From positions 1-14,665 of the forward strand of contig USGP01000027.1 in assembly GCA_900554315.1 (NCBI GenBank): a stretch of DNA of 14,665 nucleotides. Reading direction: 5' to 3'. The position numbers and the translations under genes are program-made. This DNA comes from an uncultured Mycoplasmatota bacterium (GTDB lineage: Bacteria > Bacillota_I > Bacilli_A > RF39 > UBA660). This document shows, in pieces, positions 1 to 5,187 of the stretch; the first letter of the stretch is position 1, and every line of letters begins with the position of its first letter. Below the pieces are notes generated by a model. That model worked only from the letters and a program-made list of their open reading frames with translations, ran no database searches and was not told the origin of the DNA.

Positions 1-186
1 AATATATATGATATGGCAGGAAATGTAAATGATTGGACAATTGAAGCGTACAGCACCGTCCTTCGAGTTACTCGTGGTGGTAACTATAGCGACGATGGCA
101 GCAACGGTCCAGCGTCTGTTCGCCGCAGCAGCAATCCGACGAACAGCATCGACAACTATGGTTTCCGTGTAGCTTTATATATGTAA
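1..186 (+). CDS. FGE-sulfatase/SUMF1-like protein, C-terminal fragment (probable DGR variable protein)
   Basis: Partial gene, open from the left edge in frame 1 to TAA at 184-186, giving 61 residues. The fragment starts NIYDMAGNVNDWT, the signature of the FGE-sulfatase (formylglycine-generating enzyme/SUMF1) C-type-lectin fold, where NVWEW or similar is usual. It continues with RGGNY and ends NYGFRVALYM, the standard C-terminal core of that fold. In gut Firmicutes such domains are common ligand-binding ends of DGR variable proteins, with the diversified residues between RGGNY and GFR. From TAC at codon 17 to codon 53 the DNA is unusually rich in C-ending codons (AGC, GAC, GGC, CGC, AAC), unlike every other gene here. 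True enzymatic FGE activity is unlikely on this basis but cannot be tested, because the N-terminal part lies outside. The family assignment is secure; the DGR role is inferred. Confidence 0.85.
   Translation, partial: NIYDMAGNVNDWTIEAYSTVLRVTRGGNYSDDGSNGPASVRRSSNPTNSIDNYGFRVALYM
49..177 (+). other. Putative DGR variable region (VR)
   Basis: By hand count 19 of the 37 codons from 17 to 53 end in C. They are TAC, AGC, ACC, GTC, AAC, GAC, GGC, CGC and ATC, all reachable from AAC by replacing one or both adenines. The invariant frame residues (RGG, PAS, GFRVAL) use ordinary codons. This is the footprint expected from adenine-specific mutagenic retrohoming into a template repeat rich in AAC codons. 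The boundaries are approximate, and the template repeat is not in this window. Confidence 0.55.
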
Positions 187-269
187 CCCTGTCCCCCTGT
201 ATGTAAAAAACTAGAAGAGGGTATACAATAGGATTATTAAGATGAAATAAGAAATTAAATAACAAGTCA

Positions 270-289
270 GTAGCGGATTTATTCGCTAC
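270..289. repeat. Hairpin, 6-bp perfect stem
   Basis: GTAGCG at 270-275 pairs with CGCTAC at 284-289 across an 8-nt AT-rich loop. It lies between the FGE-like stop codon and a larger hairpin only 5 nt further on. No T-tract follows, so it is not a simple terminator. Its role is unknown; it may be one arm of a structured element behind the variable protein gene. Confidence 0.6.
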
Positions 290-294
290 AAGGA

Positions 295-336
295 GCAAAA
301 TTTTTCTATGACCGAAGGCTAATAGAAAAATTTTGC
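295..336. repeat. Hairpin, 15-bp perfect inverted repeat
   Basis: GCAAAATTTTTCTAT (295-309) and ATAGAAAAATTTTGC (322-336) are exact reverse complements around a 12-nt loop, gaccgaaggcta. This is the longest perfect inverted repeat I found in the window. The last base of the right arm is the first base of the tandem repeat that follows. It has no terminal T-tract on the plus strand. Possible roles are a DGR target-recognition cruciform, a mobile hairpin, or an mRNA 3'-end stabiliser; the sequence alone does not decide. Confidence 0.75.
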
Positions 337-380
337 AACTATTCGTTGACAGGCGCCCGCCAACTATTCGTTGACAGGCG
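336..380. repeat. Tandem repeat, 25-bp unit x 1.8
   Basis: CAACTATTCGTTGACAGGCG occurs exactly at 336-355 and again at 361-380, separated by cccgc, so the period is 25 bp and the second unit is truncated. Each copy holds a small CAAC/GTTG hairpin. Two copies with a 5-nt gap are not a CRISPR array. The repeat adjoins the 15-bp inverted repeat and runs into a T-tract. Confidence 0.85.
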
Positions 381-385
381 TTTTT
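358..385 (+). terminator. Possible terminator of the FGE-like gene
   Basis: CGCCAAC (358-364) can pair with GTT (370-372) and GGCG (377-380) with a 4-nt bulge, and TTTTT follows at 381-385. The bulge and the overlap with the tandem repeat make this only a fair candidate, but no better terminator lies between the FGE-like stop and the next gene. Confidence 0.4.
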
Positions 386-436
386 ATTATGCTTTTTAAA
401 ATTTACATAATATAAAATGCCGGAAAGGAAATAAAA

Positions 437-757
437 ATGAGTTTTAGTAAAATGGTAGAAGGACTAAAGGAAAGAGATAAAGAAAAATTATTAATAATAG
501 GTTTAGGAGCATTTTATATAGCAATAGGAGAAGATGCGGTATTATTACATGAAAAATTAGGATTAAAATGTACATGTTTTAAAAATCATATATGTAAGGT
601 TGGAATACCAAGAAATTCAATAGGAAAATATATAAAAGAGATAGAAAAATTGAAATATGGATATATTTTATATGACTACAATAGTAAAAATAAAAGATTA
701 CTAGAACTTTCTTATAAAGAAGGTAAGAAAAATAAAATAATGAATAAAATTAGTTGA
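437..757 (+). CDS. MutS domain I-like small protein, probable DGR accessory (MSL type)
   Basis: This 106-residue protein resembles the mismatch-recognition domain I of MutS: GAFYIAIGEDAVLL (24-37) followed by LGLKCTC (41-47), KVGIP (54-58) and a YIKEIEKLKYGYILYDYN region (64-82). These match the MutS pattern F-Y-x-x-x-G-x-D-A...LG(L/I)xxT...GVP...Y...L. No other MutS domain (connector, clamp, ATPase) is present. Stand-alone MutS-I-like proteins have been described as accessory genes near some DGR reverse transcriptases, which fits the FGE-like variable protein just upstream. AAAGGAA at 424-430 precedes ATG by 6 nt. The tail (KEGKKNKIMNKIS) is basic and probably disordered, and the gene ends in TGA. 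Codons are strongly A-ending (ATA, TTA, AGA), unlike the core genes. The fold is fairly sure; the partnership with a DGR is inference, as no reverse transcriptase is visible. Confidence 0.65.
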   Translation: MSFSKMVEGLKERDKEKLLIIGLGAFYIAIGEDAVLLHEKLGLKCTCFKNHICKVGIPRNSIGKYIKEIEKLKYGYILYDYNSKNKRLLELSYKEGKKNKIMNKIS

Positions 758-803
758 TACACGAGCAACTGTATTATATATTTAAATCAATAGGGGGATT
801 GCT

Positions 804-1934
804 ATGTATAAATCTTATCGTTTCCGTATGTATCCTACAACCAGTCAAATAGAATTCATTCATAAGACATTTGGTTGTACTAGATTAGTATATAATTATT
901 ATTTAGAAAAGAAAAAAGAAGATAATTTATCCTGTTTTGCTATGATAAAAGATTTAAAAAATTTACAAGCAGAATATCAATATTTAAAAGAAGTAGATTC
1001 TTGTAGTTTAAGATGTTGTTTATTTAATTTGGATGATGCATTTAAAAGATATTATAAAAAACAAGGTAGTTATCCTAAATTTAAAAGCAAATATAACTCT
1101 AGAAGATGTTATAGAACTAATTGTATAAGTAGTAGTTATAAAGATAAAACATATAATAGTATAGAAGTAGACTTGAAAAAAGACATAATAAAACTTCCTA
1201 AGTTAAAAGAAGTAAAAATAAGAGGATATAGAGATTTAGAATATTTACCAGGAAGAATTATAAATGCAACTGTAGAACAAGCTTCTACTGGTAAATATTA
1301 TGTAAGTGTAGTAGTAGAAGAAAACGATATATATACAAAACTAACTCCAAGAAAAATAATAGGAATAGATCTAGGTATTAAAGATATTATAATTACAAGT
1401 GATAATGAGAAGATAGGAAATCCTAGATTAATAGAAAAATATGAAAAAAGAATAAAAAGATGTCAAAGAGAATTATCAAGAAGAATAAAAAGAAGTAATA
1501 ATTATTATAAAACCAAAAGAAGACTTGCCATATTGTATCAAAAATTAAAGAATGCAAGAAAATATCTTATCCATCAAATAACGAAAAAACTAGTAATAGA
1601 AAATGATATCATAGTAACAGAAAACTTAAACATAAAGGGCATGATAGAAGAAAAGAAAATATCTAAACACTTAGCAAATGTAAGTCTAGGAGAAATATGT
1701 AGGGTATTAGAATATAAAACTAAGATATATGGAAAGAAATATATTCAAATAGATAGTTATTATCCAAGTAGTCAGATATGTAGTAAATGTGGATATAAGA
1801 ATAAGGAAGTAAAAAAGTTAAGTGTAAGAAGTTGGGTATGTCCAAAATGTGGAAGTAATCATGATAGAGATTATAATGCTAGTTATAATATATTATTTGA
1901 AGGATTAAAAAAATATATACAACAATATATATAA
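804..1934 (+). CDS. tnpB: TnpB-family RNA-guided nuclease (IS200/IS605-IS607 OrfB)
   Basis: 376 residues, near full family length. It has the N-terminal OrfB region starting MYKSYRFRMYPTTSQIEFI, then RuvC-I with GIDLG (catalytic D189), RuvC-II with VTENL (E273), a zinc-finger pair CSKCG (326-330) and CPKCG (346-350), and RuvC-III HDRDYNAS (353-360). All catalytic and zinc-binding residues are present, so the nuclease is probably active. TnpB enzymes cut DNA guided by an omega-RNA copied from the element's right end; such a region follows at once. No TnpA transposase is in the window, so this is a standalone copy that could not move on its own. GGGGGAT (793-799) precedes ATG. The protein stops shortly after RuvC-III, without the extra C-terminal segment many relatives have. 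Codon use (AGA, ATA, GTA) marks it as foreign. Confidence 0.93.
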   Translation: MYKSYRFRMYPTTSQIEFIHKTFGCTRLVYNYYLEKKKEDNLSCFAMIKDLKNLQAEYQYLKEVDSCSLRCCLFNLDDAFKRYYKKQGSYPKFKSKYNSRRCYRTNCISSSYKDKTYNSIEVDLKKDIIKLPKLKEVKIRGYRDLEYLPGRIINATVEQASTGKYYVSVVVEENDIYTKLTPRKIIGIDLGIKDIIITSDNEKIGNPRLIEKYEKRIKRCQRELSRRIKRSNNYYKTKRRLAILYQKLKNARKYLIHQITKKLVIENDIIVTENLNIKGMIEEKKISKHLANVSLGEICRVLEYKTKIYGKKYIQIDSYYPSSQICSKCGYKNKEVKKLSVRSWVCPKCGSNHDRDYNASYNILFEGLKKYIQQYI

Positions 1935-2040
1935 AAGATAAGAATAAACCTACGGTGGCGACTATCGGATGTTAAGCCTGTGGAGAAGTAGGGTTACCTA
2001 GTCAGTGAAGCAGGAAACTTGGGAGGTGACGACCAAGGCG
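1935..2040 (+). ncRNA. Probable omega-RNA scaffold / right end of the tnpB element
   Basis: This 106-nt stretch is GC-richer than tnpB and has no ORF. It holds fragments of the C-terminal coding seen in longer TnpB proteins: GCCTGTGGAGAA (1976-1987, would read ACGE) and GTGAAGCAGGAA (2005-2016, would read VKQE). They are in different frames and neither is in the tnpB frame, so the nucleotides rather than the protein seem conserved, as expected for an omega-RNA. Candidate stems are CCTAC (1949-1953) with GTAGG (1988-1992), and CTTGG (2018-2022) with CCAAG (2033-2037). The 3' boundary near 2040 is a guess; bases beyond it would act as guide. Confidence 0.55.
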
Positions 2041-2063
2041 AATTAAGTTTACTTAATTCTTTT
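2040..2063 (+). terminator. Perfect palindrome with short T-tract, weak terminator candidate
   Basis: GAATTAAGT (2040-2048) and ACTTAATTC (2051-2059) are exact complements around TT, followed by TTTT at 2060-2063. The stem is AT-rich, so as a terminator it is weak. It lies exactly at the predicted end of the tnpB element and could be an insertion-site feature instead. Confidence 0.4.
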
Positions 2064-2067
2064 GTTC

Positions 2068-2073
2068 TATAAT
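2068..2073 (+). promoter_or_regulatory. Possible -10 box for the murE-like gene
   Basis: A perfect TATAAT lies 18 nt before the ATG at 2092. No convincing -35 box is found 16-18 nt upstream, so the promoter is weakly supported. Transcription could otherwise come through from the tnpB side. Confidence 0.3.
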
Positions 2074-2091
2074 ATTATTAAGAGGTGCTGT

Positions 2092-3486
2092 ATGAAAAAA
2101 TTAAAACAACTTTTAGATTGTTCTTGTGATATTGATATTACTGGTATTGCAACTGATTCTAGAAAAGTAAAGCAAGGATATTTATTTGTTGCTACAAAAG
2201 GCTTTTTTGTTGACCACTTTGATTATGTTCAAGATGCTATTCAGCGTGGTGCGGTTTGTGTTTTGACAGATCGTGATTGTGAGTGTGCTGTTCCTACAAT
2301 TAAAGTGTCTGATGTTGATAAAGCGTTGATATCTGTTTGTGAGAAGTTTTATGATGTTAAAAGTTCTGATTTTCAATTCGTAGGAATTACAGGAACAGAT
2401 GGTAAAACAACGACTGCCATTATGACGAGAAATTTATTGAATTTATATTTTCCTACTGCATATTTAGGAACAAATGGTTTATATTGTGGTGACAAGATTT
2501 ATTCTACTACTAACACAACTCCTTGTGTAGAGGAACTTTATTATTATTTCTCAATTGTCAAAGAACACAATTGTAAAGTTATTGTTATGGAGGTGTCTAG
2601 TGAAGCTTTATTGCATCATCGTGTAGATTCTATTTTGTTTGATGTTGTTGGATATACTAATATTACAGAAGATCATTTAAATATTCATAAAACAATTGAA
2701 AACTATAGAAATTGTAAATTTCGTCTAACTGAATTATGCAGACCTAATGCTAAAGTTTTTTGCAATGGCGATGACGAAAATTGTCAATTATTGACTGTTA
2801 ATTGTAAAGTTAATTATGGTGTAAATCTTTCTAATGATTGTGTCATTTCTGATATCAAAGAGCGTAAAGAAAATGTCTTATTTACAATTCTTTACAATCG
2901 TTCTTCTTATAGAGTTATTAGTTCGTTTTTAGGAAGATATAATGTTTATAATGTAGTTTTAGCATGGTTGATTGCTGGTAGTTTTTCTATTTCTTACGAA
3001 CAATTAGCAAATGATATTAAGTCTCTTCCCAAAATTTTAGGTAGAAGAGAAATATTTCATGATTCTAGAGGCTTTGATGTTTTATTAGATTATGCACATA
3101 CGGAAAACGGTATTTTAAATCTTTTAAAGAGTTTATCTAGCTATTCTAATGTTATTGTTGTTACTGGAGCTGCAGGTGGTAGAGAAAAAGAAAAACGACC
3201 TAGAATTGGTAATATATTATTTGAATATGCTGATTTTATTGTTTTTACGATGGATGATCCTAGATATGAAGACCCTAAAGAGATTGCTGATGATATGATA
3301 GGTTCTCATCAGGGAAAGTATACATTCATTGCCGAACGACAGAATGCGATAGATTATGCGTTTTCTAAGGCAAAAAAAGGTGATGTTGTCGCAGTTATTG
3401 GAAAAGGAAGAGATTCTTATATGGCTATTTTTGATCAGCGATTACCATATTCTGATTATGATGTTATTCAAAAATTATTAAAATAA
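2092..3486 (+). CDS. murE: MurE-like UDP-N-acetylmuramyl-tripeptide ligase
   Basis: 464-residue Mur ligase, which adds the third amino acid of the peptidoglycan stem peptide in the cytoplasm. An N-terminal UDP-MurNAc-binding domain (DSRKVKQGYLFVATKG, 22-37) is followed by P-loop GTDGKTT (101-107), MEVSSEAL (166-173), TNITEDHLNIH (189-199), the carbamylated-lysine site YRNCK (205-209) and a C-terminal domain with LDYAHTENG (332-340), DDPRYEDP (388-395) and GKGRDSYM (437-444). The arginine in DDPR is typical of meso-diaminopimelate enzymes, while GKG-x-D is closer to lysine-type enzymes, so the acceptor is left open. A TTG 30 nt upstream is in frame, but AGAGGTG (2081-2087) sits 4 nt before the ATG used here. 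It stands alone, not in a division/cell-wall cluster, and could be a paralogue. Confidence 0.85.
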   Translation: MKKLKQLLDCSCDIDITGIATDSRKVKQGYLFVATKGFFVDHFDYVQDAIQRGAVCVLTDRDCECAVPTIKVSDVDKALISVCEKFYDVKSSDFQFVGITGTDGKTTTAIMTRNLLNLYFPTAYLGTNGLYCGDKIYSTTNTTPCVEELYYYFSIVKEHNCKVIVMEVSSEALLHHRVDSILFDVVGYTNITEDHLNIHKTIENYRNCKFRLTELCRPNAKVFCNGDDENCQLLTVNCKVNYGVNLSNDCVISDIKERKENVLFTILYNRSSYRVISSFLGRYNVYNVVLAWLIAGSFSISYEQLANDIKSLPKILGRREIFHDSRGFDVLLDYAHTENGILNLLKSLSSYSNVIVVTGAAGGREKEKRPRIGNILFEYADFIVFTMDDPRYEDPKEIADDMIGSHQGKYTFIAERQNAIDYAFSKAKKGDVVAVIGKGRDSYMAIFDQRLPYSDYDVIQKLLK

Positions 3487-3511
3487 TCCACAGTTTTTGT
3501 GGATTTTTCTT
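3485..3511 (+). terminator. Terminator of the murE-like gene
   Basis: AATCCACA (3485-3492) pairs perfectly with TGTGGATT (3498-3505) across a 5-nt loop, and the T-rich run extends from the stem. The first two stem bases are the last two of the TAA stop codon. Confidence 0.85.
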
Positions 3512-3515
3512 TTCC

Positions 3516-3544
3516 TTGACAACGATTAGAAATAAAATTACAAT
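3516..3544 (+). promoter_or_regulatory. Sigma-A type promoter of rny
   Basis: A perfect -35 TTGACA (3516-3521) and TACAAT (3539-3544) are separated by 17 nt. Transcription would start near 3551, leaving a leader of about 39 nt. This is the best-matching promoter in the window. Confidence 0.85.
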
Positions 3545-3549
3545 AGAAT

Positions 3550-3575
3550 TAGATTTAGGTATTAATCCTAATCTA
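3550..3575 (+). promoter_or_regulatory. Hairpin at the extreme 5' end of the rny mRNA
   Basis: TAGATT (3550-3555) and AGG (3557-3559) pair with CCT (3567-3569) and AATCTA (3570-3575): nine pairs with one bulged T and a 7-nt loop. It begins at the predicted transcription start and ends 2 nt before the Shine-Dalgarno TGGAGGG (3578-3584). It could protect the 5' end or serve as an autoregulatory site; neither is shown. Confidence 0.5.
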
Positions 3576-3589
3576 GATGGAGGGAATTT

Positions 3590-5143
3590 ATGGGTAATTA
3601 TATTTTCTCCATTTTACTTGTAATTCTTGGATTACTTATTGGGCTTTTTATAGCGTTTGTTATAAATAGTATCAGAGTCAGTGTTGCTTCTAAGAAAATA
3701 GCAGCTTTACGTGAACAAACAAAAAAAGAACTTGAAAAAATGAAAAGAGATGCTGCTTTGGAGCAAAAAGAGGAAGCACATAAATTAAAGATGGATTTGG
3801 ATAAAGAAATCCGTGAAAAAAAAGAAGAAATTAAAGAATCAGAAAATCGTTTATTACAAAGAGAAGCTAGTATTGACAAGAGAGATGAATTGTGTCAAAA
3901 AAGAGAAGCTTCTTTGGATGAACGTGAGGATAAACTTTCTCTTAGACAGAATGAAATCCAAAACGAAAAAAGTAAAGTGGATGAGATAAAAAAACAACAA
4001 TTAGATTTACTGGAACAAATTTCTGGTTTTAGTAAAGAAAAAGCCAAGGATATGGTAATGAGTCAAGTAAAAGAAAATATGAGTAAAGAAATTGCTGAGT
4101 TTATTCGTGAAAGTGAAAACGAAGCTAAACTTACTGCAGATAGGACTGCTAGAGAACTAATTGTCACTTCTATGCAAAAATATGCTGCAGATATTGCTGG
4201 AGAACAAACCGTTACAGTCGTTGATTTACCTAATGATGAAATGAAAGGACGTATTATTGGTCGTGAAGGTCGAAATATACGAACTATTGAGTCTATTACT
4301 GGTGTTGATTTAATTATCGATGATACACCTGAAGCGGTTGTTTTATCTAGTTTTGATCCATTACGTCGTGAAATTGCTCGTGTGACATTGGAAACTTTAA
4401 TTAAAGATGGACGTATTCATCCTACCCGTATTGAAGAACTTTATGATAAAGTATGTCAGGATATGAAACAACAAATTATAGAATATGGTCAAGATGCAAC
4501 TTTTGAATTGGGATTAACAAAGTTTGATCCAGAATTAATAGAAATTATTGGTAAACTTCATTTTAGAACCAGTTATGGTCAGAATGCATTACAACATTCG
4601 TTAGAAGTTGCTCATTTATCAGGGTTACTTGCTGCTGAATTGGGTGAGAATGTAACTTTGGCAAAAAGAGCTGGTCTTTTACATGATATTGGTAAAGCTA
4701 TTGATCATGAGGTAGAGGGTAGTCATGTAGAGATTGGTGTTAATATTGCTAAAAAGTATCATGAAGATCCTATTGTAATTAATGCTATTGCTTCTCATCA
4801 CGGAGATGAACCTGCTACCAGTGTTATTGCTAGTATTGTTGCGATAGCAGATGCTTTATCAGCATCTCGTCCTGGTGCTAGAAATGATTCTTTGGAAAAT
4901 TATATTAAACGTCTTTCTCAACTTGAAGAAGTTGGAAATCATATTGCAGGGGTTGAAAAAACTTATGCAGTTCAAGCTGGACGTGAATTAAGAGTTATTG
5001 TTAAACCTGAAGAGGTTGACGATTTAGAAGCTCATCGTGTTGCTAGAGAAGTTAAAGAGCAAATTGAAGCTAATATGAAGTATCCTGGAACTATTAAAAT
5101 TACAGTTATACGTGAAACTAGAGCACAAGAAGAAGCAAAATAA
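3590..5143 (+). CDS. rny: Ribonuclease Y
   Basis: 517 residues, the usual RNase Y length. This membrane-anchored endoribonuclease starts bulk mRNA decay in Gram-positive bacteria and is a core part of their degradosome-like network. Visible in order: one N-terminal transmembrane helix (about 4-26), a long charged coiled coil (about 34-185), a KH RNA-binding domain with GRIIGREGRN (220-229), and an HD catalytic domain with LLHDIGK (363-369; H365-D366) and HH at 403-404. All expected elements are present with no truncation. TGGAGGG (3578-3584) precedes the ATG by 5 nt, after a strong promoter and a 5' hairpin. It is transcribed singly and converges on the gene for RNase J, another major RNA-decay nuclease. 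Confidence 0.97.
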   Translation: MGNYIFSILLVILGLLIGLFIAFVINSIRVSVASKKIAALREQTKKELEKMKRDAALEQKEEAHKLKMDLDKEIREKKEEIKESENRLLQREASIDKRDELCQKREASLDEREDKLSLRQNEIQNEKSKVDEIKKQQLDLLEQISGFSKEKAKDMVMSQVKENMSKEIAEFIRESENEAKLTADRTARELIVTSMQKYAADIAGEQTVTVVDLPNDEMKGRIIGREGRNIRTIESITGVDLIIDDTPEAVVLSSFDPLRREIARVTLETLIKDGRIHPTRIEELYDKVCQDMKQQIIEYGQDATFELGLTKFDPELIEIIGKLHFRTSYGQNALQHSLEVAHLSGLLAAELGENVTLAKRAGLLHDIGKAIDHEVEGSHVEIGVNIAKKYHEDPIVINAIASHHGDEPATSVIASIVAIADALSASRPGARNDSLENYIKRLSQLEEVGNHIAGVEKTYAVQAGRELRVIVKPEEVDDLEAHRVAREVKEQIEANMKYPGTIKITVIRETRAQEEAK

Positions 5144-5156
5144 TGCTTCTTTTTTT
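5131..5156 (+). terminator. Terminator of rny
   Basis: AGAAGCA (5131-5137) pairs with TGCTTCT (5144-5150) and a run of T follows to 5156. The TAA stop (5141-5143) forms half of the 6-nt loop, so the left arm is coding sequence. Confidence 0.85.
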
Positions 5157-5163
5157 ATAGAAA

Positions 5164-5187
5164 AAAAATAGGCTTTGACCTATTTTT
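5164..5187. terminator. Terminator of the RNase J gene, symmetrical
   Basis: AAAAATAGG (5164-5172) pairs with CCTATTTTT (5179-5187) around ctttga. Read on the minus strand it ends in a T-rich run after the RNase J stop codon (TAG, complement of 5180-5182), which is inside the stem. By symmetry it could also back up rny termination from the other side. Confidence 0.75.

Noticed and set aside
186..222. Imperfect inverted repeat (ACCC...GGGT) just after the FGE-like stop as a DGR recognition hairpin
   Set aside because: Only four strong pairs hold before a mismatch or bulge, too weak to claim.
68..298. Minus-strand reading frame of 76 residues behind the FGE-like gene
   Set aside because: It is antisense to the real FGE-like C-terminus and the hairpins, is Cys/His-rich only by chance of the complement, and has no family signature.
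336..380. Direct repeats as a CRISPR fragment
   Set aside because: There are only two copies separated by 5 nt, with no spacer-sized interval and no cas genes.
2062..2091. TTG start for the MurE-like ligase
   Set aside because: It has no Shine-Dalgarno and overlaps the palindrome's T-tract and the -10 candidate; ATG 2092 has AGAGGTG just upstream.
3487..3589. Riboswitch or T-box before rny
   Set aside because: The leader after the predicted start is only about 39 nt with one hairpin, too short for a known riboswitch or T-box.
3598..3879. Antisense reading frames within rny, the RNase J gene, ftsY, ylxM and the herA-like gene
   Set aside because: They mirror coiled-coil or low-complexity coding on the opposite strand and have no start signals or family motifs.
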